Positions 51,530-60,262 of a stretch of DNA of 64,000 nucleotides are shown in pieces. This stretch comes from Clostridia bacterium (GTDB taxonomy: Bacteria; Bacillota; Clostridia; Oscillospirales; QAKW01). The number at the start of each line of letters is the position of its first letter. Position 1 is the stretch's first letter. Both the position numbers and the translations under genes were made by a program. The stretch covers positions 35,431 through 99,430 of the forward strand of contig JAGBEI010000009.1 in the NCBI GenBank assembly GCA_017937065.1, read 5' to 3'. The notes beneath the pieces are model-generated. The model was not told the origin of the DNA and searched no databases. It saw only the letters and a program-made list of their open reading frames with translations.

Positions 51530-52760
51530 ATTCGGTACATTATGGAACAGGCTGAAAAATAACTGGCCGCTTAAAATTCTGGCGCTGCTGATTGCCATAG
51601 TTATCTGGCTGCTTGTGGTTCAGTATATCAATAAGGACGATACGCGGCGTATTGACAATATTAAAATTCAGCTCAATATCGAGGATTCCGTTCCGGCGGG
51701 AGAGGGGCTTGTGCTTGTTACGGATTTTGATGAGAGCCTTTCTATCACATATAAGGCAAGCCGTGACGTCATCGCTATTTTGAATACCGATAAGATTACG
51801 GCATATGTTGATTTGTCCAGTGCCACCCAGTCGGGAGAATACAGCTTTCCCGTAAAGGTAGACACCGGCGGTCAGTCTATTGAGGTTATCAGCCAGTCTG
51901 TTCAGAGCGTTACGCTCAAATTTGAAAAGAGCATGACGGCGCAGGTTAAAATAAATGCGCATGTAGAGGGTAAGGTTGCAGACGGCTATATCAAAAATGA
52001 TCCGGTATGCGTTCCGTCTGTTCTCAATATCGAAGGTCCTGAGTCCAAGATAAATAAGATAGCCTCTGCGGAGGTTGTGGTTTCCGAAAAGGAATACTCG
52101 CAGACAATGGTATACAGCTGTGACTATGAATTTGTCGATGCTGAGGGCAATACTGTAAGCAAAGACTATATAACCGCCGATTATGAGAAGGTGGATGTGT
52201 CCGTTTCTATTCTGAAAACAAAGACCTTGCCCGTGACAGCGACAATCGTCAACAGCTCAGGGGGTTATGACAATAATTTTGCGGTACTGGCGATAGACCC
52301 CGGAACAATTACGGTTGCCGGCAGCTCGGAACTGCTTGATACGATGAACAGCTATGATTTGGGTACGATTGATGTCGCAGAAAAGAGTGAGAATTTTCAG
52401 CAGACATATGTTGTCAGTCTGCAAAACGGAGTGCGAAATCTCAATGATGTGTCCAGCGTAAAGGTGTCTGTCGACTTCGGAAATATTATGACGAAAACTG
52501 TAAGGTTCAGCAGCTTTACAGTTGAAAATGTCGCGGACGGTCAAAAGGTAAATGTAACGGATAGATATATTGACATTACATTCCGAGGGATTGCGGCGGA
52601 TATAGCAAAGGTCGATGCCACAAATGTAAAGCTTGTAATTGACTGCCAGAATAAGACACAGACAAAGGGTGTCAACAGTATGCGGGTTTATGCGGTAATA
52701 CCGGAGGATTATAAAGTCGGCGTTTCCGGTAAATACTATGTAATGGCAGATGTCAGCTGA
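51519..52760 (+). CDS. cdaR: YbbR-type CdaA regulator CdaR
   Basis: A 413-residue membrane-anchored protein: one N-terminal helix (about residues 17-35: LKILALLIAIVIWLLVVQYI) followed by about four extracellular YbbR repeats, e.g. VLNIEGPESKINKIASAEVV and FRGIAADIAKVDATNVKLVI. CdaR binds and modulates CdaA. The gene begins 11 bases inside cdaA and its stop overlaps the next gene. GlmM, which usually follows, is absent. Confidence 0.92.
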   Translation: MKNRFGTLWNRLKNNWPLKILALLIAIVIWLLVVQYINKDDTRRIDNIKIQLNIEDSVPAGEGLVLVTDFDESLSITYKASRDVIAILNTDKITAYVDLSSATQSGEYSFPVKVDTGGQSIEVISQSVQSVTLKFEKSMTAQVKINAHVEGKVADGYIKNDPVCVPSVLNIEGPESKINKIASAEVVVSEKEYSQTMVYSCDYEFVDAEGNTVSKDYITADYEKVDVSVSILKTKTLPVTATIVNSSGGYDNNFAVLAIDPGTITVAGSSELLDTMNSYDLGTIDVAEKSENFQQTYVVSLQNGVRNLNDVSSVKVSVDFGNIMTKTVRFSSFTVENVADGQKVNVTDRYIDITFRGIAADIAKVDATNVKLVIDCQNKTQTKGVNSMRVYAVIPEDYKVGVSGKYYVMADVS

Positions 52761-53166
52761 TATGACGGCATTCGGTAAGATCAAGGAAATAAGCGGGACG
52801 AAGGCGCTTGTGTCGGTTGTGCGCAAAGGCGCGTGCGGCGGCAACTGCGCTTCATGCTCCGGCTGCGAAAACCGTACCGTCGATGTTACGGCGTATTGTG
52901 ACATTCCCGTTGAAATCGGCGAGCTTGTAGAGATTGCCTCCCGCAGCGGTTACATTTATTTCGGAATGATAGTCGTGTTTTTACTGCCCGTGATTTTCCC
53001 GCTTTTGGGTTACTTTATGCTTTCGGGTATTTCTGTAACAGCCGCATGTATCGCGGCTGTTATACTTTTTGTGTTATCGCTGATTATTATTTTTTGTCTG
53101 TCAAAATCAAAGCAATACGCTGCAAAGACGATGCCTTATGTTTTAAGAGTGGTTTTTCGCGATTGA
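52750..53166 (+). CDS. RseC/SoxR-reducing-family membrane protein
   Basis: A 138-residue membrane protein with a cysteine-rich N-terminal domain (KGACGGNCASCSGCENRTVD), which could bind an iron-sulfur cluster, and two membrane helices (about residues 72-92 and 97-117). This layout is that of the SoxR-reducing system/RseC family, linked elsewhere to Rnf complexes. No Rnf genes are near; it overlaps cdaR by 11 bases, which is unusual company. An ATG at 52762 is an alternative start. Confidence 0.85.
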   Translation: MSADMTAFGKIKEISGTKALVSVVRKGACGGNCASCSGCENRTVDVTAYCDIPVEIGELVEIASRSGYIYFGMIVVFLLPVIFPLLGYFMLSGISVTAACIAAVILFVLSLIIIFCLSKSKQYAAKTMPYVLRVVFRD

Positions 53167-53178
53167 ATAAAATTACTA

Positions 53179-53207
53179 TTGTTTTTTTATGTGCGGCATA
53201 GTATAAT
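53179..53207 (+). promoter_or_regulatory. Promoter of asnS
   Basis: TTGTTT, 17 bases, TATAAT. An ATG at 53208 lies immediately downstream of the -10, so it is untranscribed or at the very 5' end; the real start is the TTG at 53265. Confidence 0.65.
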
Positions 53208-53264
53208 ATGCAGTGGCTTAAAAAGAAAGTTTTAACATATCAGGGAAAGAAAAGAGGAGAGAAT

Positions 53265-54647
53265 TTGAAATATACGACTGTTTCACAGCTGTATGCGTCG
53301 CCGGACGCATATTTTGATAAGCAGATTACAGTATGCGGCTGGGTGCGCACGATACGCGATTCTAAAAATTTTGCCTTTGTCGAGCTAAATGACGGCAGCC
53401 ATTTCAAAAGCCTGCAAATTGTTTTGGAGAGCAGCAGACTTGTCAATTATGAGCAGATAGTAAAGCAGAACGTGGGCGCGGCGCTTGTTGTAAAGGGAGT
53501 TCTCTGCGCAACGCCGCAGGCAAAGCAGCCGTTTGAGGTTAAGGCGGACGAGATTTGTGTTGAGGGAGAGAGCACTCCCGATTACCCGTTACAGAAAAAA
53601 CGCCATACGCTTGATTACCTGAGAACAATGACGCATCTGCGCCCGCGCACAAACACAATGTCGGCGGTTTTCAGGGTTCGTTCCAAGGCAGCCTTTGCTA
53701 TTCACAAGTTCTTTAACGATAACGGCTTCAGTTATGTTCACACGCCGATTATTACCACATCCGACTGCGAGGGTGCAGGCGAAATGTTCCGCGTTACGGC
53801 GCTTGATTTTGATAAGATAAACGGCAAGCCCGATTTTTCCCGTGATTTTTTCCAGAAGAACACCTATCTTACGGTATCGGGTCAGTTAAACGCCGAGTGT
53901 TTTGCACAGGCTTTTGATAAAATATATACTTTCGGTCCTACCTTCCGTGCGGAAAATTCCAATACCGCAAGACATGCCGCGGAATTTTGGATGATTGAGC
54001 CGGAAATTGCGTTTTCCGATTTGAATGACGATATGGAACTGGCGGAAAAGATGATAAAATACGTCATTTCATATCTGCTTGAAAACTGCAAGTACGAGCT
54101 GGAGTTTTTTAACAGCTTTGTGGATAAGACACTTCTTGAAAGACTTAACAACATTATAGAAAATGATTTCGGTCGCATAACTTATACGGAGGCGGTCGAG
54201 ATTTTGGAAAAGGTCAAAGATAAGTTTGAATATCCCGTTTCCTGGGGTATCGACCTTCAGACCGAGCATGAGCGCTACCTGACCGAGCAGGTGTTTAAAA
54301 AGCCTGTGTTTGTCACAGACTATCCCGCGGAGATTAAAGCGTTTTATATGCGCCTCAACGACGATAAAAAGACGGTTGCGGCAATGGATCTGCTTGTTCC
54401 GGGTGTCGGCGAGATAATCGGCGGCAGCCAGAGAGAGGAACGCATGGATGTTCTGCTTGAAAAGATGGATAAGCTAAGTCTTGACAAGGATAACTACGGC
54501 TTTTACCTTGATTTGCGCAAGTACGGCGGTACAAAGCATGCCGGCTTCGGCTTGGGCTTTGAAAGACTTATTATGTACGTTACGGGCATGGCAAACATCA
54601 GAGACGTGCTGCCTTTCCCGCGTACCGTTAAAAACGCGGATCTTTAA
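53265..54647 (+). CDS. asnS: Asparaginyl-tRNA synthetase
   Basis: A 460-residue class II synthetase charging tRNA-Asn with asparagine. OB-fold anticodon domain: [20 protein letters not shown]. Catalytic motifs: motif 2 region [20 protein letters not shown] and motif 3 [24 protein letters not shown] is also a synthetase sign. Start TTG (53265) follows AGAGGAGAG; no T-box leader fits in the about 50-base leader. Length matches E. coli AsnS (466). The presence of AsnS implies direct Asn-tRNA charging. Confidence 0.95.
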   Translation: MKYTTVSQLYASPDAYFDKQITVCGWVRTIRDSKNFAFVELNDGSHFKSLQIVLESSRLVNYEQIVKQNVGAALVVKGVLCATPQAKQPFEVKADEICVEGESTPDYPLQKKRHTLDYLRTMTHLRPRTNTMSAVFRVRSKAAFAIHKFFNDNGFSYVHTPIITTSDCEGAGEMFRVTALDFDKINGKPDFSRDFFQKNTYLTVSGQLNAECFAQAFDKIYTFGPTFRAENSNTARHAAEFWMIEPEIAFSDLNDDMELAEKMIKYVISYLLENCKYELEFFNSFVDKTLLERLNNIIENDFGRITYTEAVEILEKVKDKFEYPVSWGIDLQTEHERYLTEQVFKKPVFVTDYPAEIKAFYMRLNDDKKTVAAMDLLVPGVGEIIGGSQREERMDVLLEKMDKLSLDKDNYGFYLDLRKYGGTKHAGFGLGFERLIMYVTGMANIRDVLPFPRTVKNADL

Positions 54648-54702
54648 GGCGTGCCGGACGTTGCAATAAATTCTGAAATATTCAAAGGCGGGGAATACCT
54701 TT

Positions 54703-55983
54703 ATGACGTATCAATCAATGAGCAGGCAGGAGCTGGAGAGTCTGCGCGACCGGCTGCTGTCAAAGTACAATGAATATAAAGCAGACGGGATAAAGCTGGA
54801 TATGGCGCGCGGAAAGCCGGATAAGCAGCAGCTTGATATTTCCGAGGAAATACTCGGACTCATTACAAAAAACGAGCAGTGCATTGCAAGCGACGGTACT
54901 GACTGCAGAAATTACGGCGGTCTTGACGGGCTTGCAAGCGCAAAGGAGCTATTTGCCGATGTTTTCGGTCTGCGTGCCGAAAATATTATTTTAGGCGGAA
55001 ATTCCAGCCTTAATATGATGTATGACACGGTTGCACGCGCGTATACTTTCGGCTTCTGCGACAGCGAAAGACCGTGGTGCAGGGAGGAAAAAATAAAGTT
55101 TCTCTGCCCGTCACCCGGATATGACCGTCATTTTGCAATATGCGAGCTTTTCGGCATAGAGATGATCACGGTTGCAATGAATGACGACGGCCCCGATATG
55201 GAGACGGTTAAAAAATATGTCGAAAGCGACAGCGCTGTAAGAGGTATATGGTGCGTACCCAAATATTCCAACCCTACGGGCATAGTTTATTCCGATGATG
55301 TTGTCCGCGCGTTTGCGGCTTTAAAGCCGGCTGCGCGCGATTTCAGAATATTTTGGGATAACGCTTATGCCATTCATGATTTCGGCGAGAATATCCCAAT
55401 TCTCAACATCCTTGAGGAGTGTGAAAAGACAGGCAGACCGAATATGCCTATTATGTTCGCGTCTACCTCAAAAATTACGTTTCCCGGCAGCGGCGTGGCA
55501 CTTATGTCGGCAAGCTTGGAAAATCTGAATTACATGAAAAAGCAGCTTTCCATTCAGACGATAGGACCTGATAAAATAAACCAGCTGCGTCATGTTGCGT
55601 TTTTCAAAAATAAGCAGGGTATGATGGAGCATATGAAGCGCCACGCAGATATTCTGCGCCCGAAATTCGAGACGGTTGTTGCCGCGTTTGAAAAGGAACT
55701 GTCAGGCACGGGGATTGCGAGCTGGACGACGCCGCGCGGCGGGTATTTTATCAGCTTTGAATCGCTGCCCGGCTGTGCTCCGGCAATTTATAAGCTCGCA
55801 TTGGATGCAGGTCTTACACTTACAAACGTCGGCGCTACATATCCTTACGGGAAAGACCCCAAAGACAGCAATATAAGAATTGCACCTTCATTTCCAGATG
55901 TCGAAAGTCTGAAACTTGCGGTAGAGCGCTTTATAGTCTGCGTAAAGCTCGCGTCCGTTGAAAAGCTACTTTCGGAAAAATAA
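54703..55983 (+). CDS. PLP-dependent class I/II aminotransferase
   Basis: A 426-residue fold-type I aminotransferase of the group described as aspartate aminotransferase-like (Asp_aminotransf family). Signs: KLDMARGKPDKQQLDISEEI near the N-terminus, NSSLNMMYDTVARAY, PKYSNPTGIVYS and the PLP-lysine in FASTSKITFPGSGVAL. Substrate specificity cannot be read from sequence. ATG follows AAAGGCGGGG. The terminator lies 10 bases after its stop. Confidence 0.88.
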   Translation: MTYQSMSRQELESLRDRLLSKYNEYKADGIKLDMARGKPDKQQLDISEEILGLITKNEQCIASDGTDCRNYGGLDGLASAKELFADVFGLRAENIILGGNSSLNMMYDTVARAYTFGFCDSERPWCREEKIKFLCPSPGYDRHFAICELFGIEMITVAMNDDGPDMETVKKYVESDSAVRGIWCVPKYSNPTGIVYSDDVVRAFAALKPAARDFRIFWDNAYAIHDFGENIPILNILEECEKTGRPNMPIMFASTSKITFPGSGVALMSASLENLNYMKKQLSIQTIGPDKINQLRHVAFFKNKQGMMEHMKRHADILRPKFETVVAAFEKELSGTGIASWTTPRGGYFISFESLPGCAPAIYKLALDAGLTLTNVGATYPYGKDPKDSNIRIAPSFPDVESLKLAVERFIVCVKLASVEKLLSEK

Positions 55984-55992
55984 AAAGTATTT

Positions 55993-56020
55993 GAGGCACC
56001 TGCAATAGAGCAGGTGCCTC
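55993..56020 (+). terminator. Terminator after the aminotransferase gene
   Basis: Perfect 11-bp stem GAGGCACCTGC / GCAGGTGCCTC with a 6-base loop; weak T-tract (GGTTATATTT). Confidence 0.7.
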
Positions 56021-56050
56021 GGTTATATTTGCATTTTTGTGAATTTTAAC

Positions 56051-56079
56051 TTGAAATTATTTTATATATATGGTATTAT
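56051..56079 (+). promoter_or_regulatory. Promoter of the OadB-type operon
   Basis: TTGAAA, 17 bases, TATTAT with TGG before it; transcription should start near 56086, at the beginning of the structured leader. Confidence 0.65.
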
Positions 56080-56083
56080 TTTT

Positions 56084-56190
56084 CAGGTATAAGGGAGTAG
56101 TCGGCGTAAAATATAAATTTTATTACGTTGCATTGTGCGTCAGTACGGTTTTAAACCCGCATTTTGCATTAAGCGACAAGACTTTTACTG
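56084..56190 (+). promoter_or_regulatory. yybP-ykoY-like (Mn2+ riboswitch) leader candidate
   Basis: The leader carries AAGGGAGTAG (56091), then a hairpin (CGTAAAAT...TTATTACG), then a second long hairpin (TGCATTGTGCG/CGCATTTTGCA) holding GCGTCAGTACGG, and ends ACAAGACTTTTACTG. These blocks and their order match the yybP-ykoY aptamer as I know it (GGGGAGTAG, GTCA-loop, CAAGACCTTT), closed by CAGGTATAAG pairing with CTTTTACTG. The 3' arm also forms the terminator that follows, so binding should control termination. An alternative is a Na+ riboswitch class, given the Na+ pump gene downstream. Confidence 0.6.
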
Positions 56191-56215
56191 TGTAAAAGCT
56201 GTAAAAGTCTTTTTT
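56178..56215 (+). terminator. Leader terminator of the riboswitch
   Basis: Perfect 11-bp stem AAGACTTTTAC / GTAAAAGTCTT with a 12-base loop and TTTTT, located before the coding region and sharing its 5' arm with the aptamer closing stem. Confidence 0.8.
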
Positions 56216-56247
56216 ATTTTCCCAAAAATTAAGAAAGGTTGAAAATA

Positions 56248-57429
56248 ATGGATTTTTTAACAAATACCTTTGAACAGTTGGGCTTTCTTGTCGAGAACCT
56301 TTCGGCTTTTGTCGAGGCAGGCGGCTGGAAATACCTTGTAATGTGGGCGATCGGAGGAGTGCTTATTTACCTGGCAATCCGTCACGATATGGAGCCTACA
56401 TTGCTTTTGCCGCTGGGATTCGGTACTATTTTGGTTAATATACCGTCGTCGGGTGCAATTAATCAGTTTAGCGAAACGGGTGAGCTTATAACCGAAGGTG
56501 CTCTTTCCACTTTATTCAATGCCGGTATAGCAAACGAGCTATTTCCGCTGATATTATTTATAGGCATAGGTGCTATGATAGACTTCGGCCCCTTGCTTAC
56601 AAATCCCAAGCTGATGATTTTCGGCGCCGCCGCACAGTTTGGCATTTTCTTTACCTTTTGTCTGGCTTCAATGTTTTTCACTACGCCGGAAGCTGCTTCA
56701 ATCGGTGTTATCGGTGCGGCGGACGGTCCTACCGCTATTGTTGTTGCCAATAAGCTTTTAGGCTCAGACAGCAGGATAACGGGTGCAATAATGGTGGCAG
56801 CTTATTCCTATATGGCATTGGTGCCTATTATTCAGCCTCCTGTTATCAAGGCTCTTACCACGAAAAAAGAGCGGCTTATAAAAATGCCTTACGAAGCAAA
56901 AGAGGTTTCGCGTCTTACAAAAATTTTGTTCCCGATTATCATTACGATTGTGGCGGGCATTGTAGCACCCGAATCGGTTGCTTTGATAGGCTTTCTTATG
57001 TTCGGAAACTTAATCCGTGAATGCGGAGTATTAAACTCTCTTTCCGAAACCGCGCAAAAGGTTCTTGCAAACCTTGTCACTATTTTCCTTGGAATTACAA
57101 TTGCCAGCCAAATGGAGGCGTCTAAATTCCTGCGTCTTGACACCCTGCTGATTTTGGCTTTAGGTCTTTTCGCTTTTATATTTGATACGGCAGGCGGCGT
57201 GTTATTTGCAAAGCTGTTAAATCTTTTCCTGCCGAAAGGCAAAAAAATCAATCCGATGATTGGCGCTGCCGGAATTTCCGCATTCCCGATGTCAGGCAGG
57301 GTTGTGCATAAAATGGGGCTTAAAGAAGATCCCCAAAACTTCCTGCTTATGCAGTCTATCGGTGTAAATGTTTCCGGTCAGATTGCGTCTGTAATTGCAG
57401 GCGGTCTTATCCTTAAGTTCTTTATGTAG
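56248..57429 (+). CDS. oadB: Sodium-translocating decarboxylase beta subunit (OadB type)
   Basis: A 393-residue membrane protein of the OadB/GcdB/MmdB family: the Na+-pumping subunit that decarboxylates carboxybiotin and exports sodium. About ten membrane helices; the conserved Na+-site segment is GVIGAADGPTAIVVANKLLG, with the Asp of ADGPT. ATG 56248 is preceded by AAGAAAGG; a TTG three codons earlier is possible. A mini OadG-like gene follows after 12 bases. The carboxyltransferase alpha and biotin carrier subunits are absent from the window. Confidence 0.9.
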   Translation: MDFLTNTFEQLGFLVENLSAFVEAGGWKYLVMWAIGGVLIYLAIRHDMEPTLLLPLGFGTILVNIPSSGAINQFSETGELITEGALSTLFNAGIANELFPLILFIGIGAMIDFGPLLTNPKLMIFGAAAQFGIFFTFCLASMFFTTPEAASIGVIGAADGPTAIVVANKLLGSDSRITGAIMVAAYSYMALVPIIQPPVIKALTTKKERLIKMPYEAKEVSRLTKILFPIIITIVAGIVAPESVALIGFLMFGNLIRECGVLNSLSETAQKVLANLVTIFLGITIASQMEASKFLRLDTLLILALGLFAFIFDTAGGVLFAKLLNLFLPKGKKINPMIGAAGISAFPMSGRVVHKMGLKEDPQNFLLMQSIGVNVSGQIASVIAGGLILKFFM

Positions 57430-57441
57430 GAGGTAACGTGT

Positions 57442-57579
57442 ATGTTTAGTGGCTTTAATCCGATGGCATTTGTATACAATCTTCCGTATATGCTTTCAGG
57501 TATGATAGCAATTTTCATTGTTATAGGCGTTATAATTGTCATAACAACTATCTTAAATAAAATTTTTACAAAAAAATAA
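57442..57579 (+). CDS. OadG-related small transporter subunit
   Basis: A 45-residue protein: start MFSGFNPMAFVYNL, then a single membrane helix (GMIAIFIVIGVIIVITTIL, about residues 20-38) and a basic end NKIFTKK. ATG is preceded by AGGAGG at 7 bases, directly after oadB. The G-M-x-x-I-F-x-V-I-G-V-I-I pattern and the location resemble the membrane helix of OadG gamma subunits, which stabilise the decarboxylase complex, but the usual periplasmic/cytosolic tail is missing. It is likely a functional short gamma subunit. Confidence 0.8.
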   Translation: MFSGFNPMAFVYNLPYMLSGMIAIFIVIGVIIVITTILNKIFTKK

Positions 57580-57615
57580 AAACTGCATATCTTCTGTTTC
57601 GGTATGCGTAAAAAT

Positions 57616-57645
57616 AAAAGCAGAGCATTTTTTGCTCTGCTTTTG
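57616..57645 (+). terminator. Terminator of the oadB operon
   Basis: Stem AAAAGCAGAGCA / TGCTCTGCTTTT with a 6-T loop; the symmetric flanks could also serve the convergent small membrane gene. Confidence 0.85.
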
Positions 57646-57680
57646 ATATTATTGTTAAGTCTCTTTTTAAAAAGTCTTTT

Positions 57681-57902
57681 TTATCGTCTTTTTTTGTTTG
57701 CAATATCTATTGAAAATGCGCAGAATATGCATACTATGTACCACAAATCTACTGCTTTGGAAAATTCCAAAAGTATTTCGTAGGAAAAATGCGGGCTTAT
57801 CTGTATTCTGTTTTGCATGAGCACACATACCGCCAGCATGATAAGCACCCATAGCCCCGTGGCGGAAAAAAGTGCAATTTTGGCAGGCTTGGTAATATTC
57901 AT
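57681..57902 (-). CDS. Small two-helix membrane protein, unknown
   Basis: A 73-residue protein with two hydrophobic helices (about residues 9-29 and 51-67) separated by a short loop and a basic end (NKKRR). No family recognised. ATG is preceded by GGAGGT, and a good promoter lies upstream, so it is probably real. It converges on the oadB operon terminator. Confidence 0.7.
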   Translation of the reverse strand: MNITKPAKIALFSATGLWVLIMLAVCVLMQNRIQISPHFSYEILLEFSKAVDLWYIVCIFCAFSIDIANKKRR

Positions 57903-57949
57903 ATTTCGTACCTCCGGCGGTCTTTTTTTCTTGATATCGGTATATATTA

Positions 57950-57978
57950 ATGATACAATAAATAGGCTTGATTTTCAA
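57950..57978 (-). promoter_or_regulatory. Promoter of the small membrane protein gene
   Basis: Minus strand: TTGAAA, 17 bases, TATCAT, 47 bases before the ATG. Confidence 0.6.
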
Positions 57979-58036
57979 TGTAGGTTAATTGGCATGTAAG
58001 CTATATATTTACAATTTACAGTCAGAGGTGAGTTTA

Positions 58037-58819
58037 ATGGAAATCGGTGTTTCACTTGCTTGCTTTTATCCCCGGCATCCGGAGGAGATGATAAATACGG
58101 CTCGCAGTCTCGGCTTCAGCGTGTCTGAGCTTTTCATAAATACTTACAGTGAGCTGCAGGACGATTATATACGTGCCTTTGAGAAAAAAGCTTCGGCTGC
58201 AGGGCTTGGAATTCATTCCGTCCATCCGTTTACAAGCGCGATTGAAAATTATATGTTTTTTTCCCGCTACGACAGGAGGATAGAGGATGCTAAAGCACTT
58301 TACGGTAAATATTGTGAGGCGGCTAAGCTTTTGGGCGCAGGAGTTATCAATATGCACGGTGACAGGGGGCTGGCGCTTACCGATATTGACGAATATATCG
58401 AATGCTTGAAGCCGCTTGCCGAGCTGTCCGATAAATACGGAGTATGCATTGCGCATGAAAATGTGTTCTTTAACAGCATAAATCACCCCGATATAGTTTT
58501 AAAGCTGAGGTCGCAGCTGGGTGATACCGTAAAGTTTACCTTTGATATAAAACAAGCTCATAAGGGTGGGTCAGACCCCTATGAGCTGTGCCGTGCAATG
58601 GGCGGCAATATTGTTAATTTTCATATCAACGATTATGATGACGGGCATGTCTGCATGCTTCCGGGAAGCGGCGTTGTAGACTATGCGAAAATATTTTCCG
58701 TTCTGACAGAAAACGGCTATACCGGTCCCGCCATTATCGAAGTATACAGTTCAAATTACAAAGATGTGCAGGAAATTGCAGAGTCGGCGCAGTTTTTGCG
58801 CGGGCTGGCAGCGCGCTGA
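58037..58819 (+). CDS. Sugar phosphate isomerase/epimerase (AP endonuclease 2 family TIM barrel)
   Basis: A 260-residue TIM-barrel protein of the xylose-isomerase-like/AP_endonuc_2 family. Signs: HPFTSAIENYMFFSRYDRRI, INMHGDRG, VCIAHENVFFN (metal-binding Glu), KFTFDIKQAHKGG (metal-binding Asp/His) and NFHINDYDDGHVCMLPGSGV. Most relatives are sugar (phosphate) isomerases or epimerases; an endonuclease IV role is unlikely because the metal pattern is that of the sugar group. ATG 58037 follows AGAGGTG. Substrate unknown. It converges with murC, whose stop is 11 bases away. Confidence 0.85.
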   Translation: MEIGVSLACFYPRHPEEMINTARSLGFSVSELFINTYSELQDDYIRAFEKKASAAGLGIHSVHPFTSAIENYMFFSRYDRRIEDAKALYGKYCEAAKLLGAGVINMHGDRGLALTDIDEYIECLKPLAELSDKYGVCIAHENVFFNSINHPDIVLKLRSQLGDTVKFTFDIKQAHKGGSDPYELCRAMGGNIVNFHINDYDDGHVCMLPGSGVVDYAKIFSVLTENGYTGPAIIEVYSSNYKDVQEIAESAQFLRGLAAR

Positions 58820-58830
58820 GCGCTGCGAAG

Positions 58831-60186
58831 TCACAGCAGCGCGGCGGTTTTATTGATGTCTCCCGCGCCCATCAGGATGTAAACCTCGTGCGGCTTTGCA
58901 TTGCTTTTAATAAATTCTGCAATGTCCTCTCTGCTGCTGATATAGCGTGCGCCGTCTATTCCGGAAACAATGTCCATGACGCTGGCGCCTATGGTGTTTA
59001 TCTCTCTTGCGCTGAATATATCTGTCAGTATCACTTCGTCGGCTTTGGACAGGGACGATATAAAGCTGTTCAGAAGCAGCTTTGTGCGTGTGTAGGTATG
59101 CGGCTGGAAAATTACACATACCTTTTTGTAACCGGCGGCTTTTGCCGCTGATATTGTCGCTTCTATCTCTGTGGGATGATGCGCGTAATCGTCTGCAATC
59201 TGTGCGCCGTTTACGGTTTTTACAATCTGGAACCGTCTGTCGGCGCCTTTGAACTTTTGCAGACCGCTTATTACGGCGTCGTTTGTTATACCGTAATTTT
59301 TTGCGCAGCATATTGCTGCAAGTGCGTTTAAAATATTGTGCTCTCCCAGCACCGATAATTTGATGTTTTGTATTTTCTTTCTGTATAAAACGGCGTCAAA
59401 GACAGGAAAACCGTCTTCGTACCTTACATTTTGTGCAAAGCAGTCGTTTGAATTGTTAAAACCGAAGGTAATTATTTTTTGTCTGCATCCGTCCGTCAGA
59501 CCCTTGCAGTTGGGATCGTCGCCGTTTATTATTACCGTTCCGCTGTCGTTTACATTTCCGATGAACTTTTTAAATGACGCTTTTATATCGTCAATATCTT
59601 TGAAAAAGTCCAGATGATCCGCATCTATATTCAGAATAATCGCGGTATCGGGATAGAAATGATGGAAAGAGTTTACATATTCGCAAGCCTCGTAGACGGC
59701 GTATTCGGAAGCGCCGACTCTGAAATTGGCATTTATCCTGTCAAAATGTGCGCCTATCAGTATGGTAGGGTCGTAACCGCTGTCAAGCAGGACGGAGGAC
59801 AGCATTGATGTTGTTGTGGACTTGCCGTGTGTGCCGGCAACTGCGGCGGAATACAGATAAAGCGACATAAGCATGCCAAGCAGTACGGCGCGTTCAATGC
59901 AGGGCACGCCCGTTTCCTTTGCCCGTACAAGCTCGGGATTGCTGTCCTTGATGGCGGCGGTGTAAACAATAAGGTCTGCGCCGTCGATGTTTTTTCCGTC
60001 GTGACCGATGTAAACGTCAATTCCGTGTTCGGAAAGCATTTTTGTGTTGTCCGATTCTGCGGAGTCGGAGCCTGTGACTTTTTTTCCGTTCTCCGAGAGT
60101 ATGACCGCCAGCGACGACATAGAAACTCCGCCGATGCCTATAAAATGTATATGATCGTATTTATTCAAATCGGGAAATCGCTCCAT
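58831..60186 (-). CDS. murC: UDP-N-acetylmuramate--L-alanine ligase MurC
   Basis: A 451-residue cytoplasmic Mur ligase that adds L-Ala to UDP-MurNAc in peptidoglycan synthesis. N-terminal Rossmann segment IHFIGIGGVSMSSLAVILSE, ATP P-loop VAGTHGKSTTTSML, central YEACEYVNSFHHFYPDTAI and NIDADHLDFF, then the C-terminal ADDYAHHPTEIEATISAAK. ATG follows AAAGGAG. No other mur genes are adjacent. Length is family-typical. Confidence 0.96.
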   Translation of the reverse strand: MERFPDLNKYDHIHFIGIGGVSMSSLAVILSENGKKVTGSDSAESDNTKMLSEHGIDVYIGHDGKNIDGADLIVYTAAIKDSNPELVRAKETGVPCIERAVLLGMLMSLYLYSAAVAGTHGKSTTTSMLSSVLLDSGYDPTILIGAHFDRINANFRVGASEYAVYEACEYVNSFHHFYPDTAIILNIDADHLDFFKDIDDIKASFKKFIGNVNDSGTVIINGDDPNCKGLTDGCRQKIITFGFNNSNDCFAQNVRYEDGFPVFDAVLYRKKIQNIKLSVLGEHNILNALAAICCAKNYGITNDAVISGLQKFKGADRRFQIVKTVNGAQIADDYAHHPTEIEATISAAKAAGYKKVCVIFQPHTYTRTKLLLNSFISSLSKADEVILTDIFSAREINTIGASVMDIVSGIDGARYISSREDIAEFIKSNAKPHEVYILMGAGDINKTAALL

Positions 60187-60262
60187 GGTATTATTCTCCT
60201 TTAGTTACTGATAATATTATAGTCTGTTTTTATTTATAAATAAATACTTTTTTAATTATTTA

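Noticed and set aside
53208..53264. ATG start for asnS at 53208
   Set aside because: It is directly after the -10 box, and the added residues do not belong to the AsnS N-terminus; TTG 53265 has a good ribosome binding site.
53208..53264. T-box leader upstream of asnS
   Set aside because: The leader is only about 50 bases, far too short for a T-box, and there is no terminator.
58800..58860. Hairpin of GCGCTGC/GCAGCGC between the isomerase and murC genes as a terminator
   Set aside because: It overlaps the murC stop region, is imperfect and lacks a proper T-tract on the plus strand; too weak to list.
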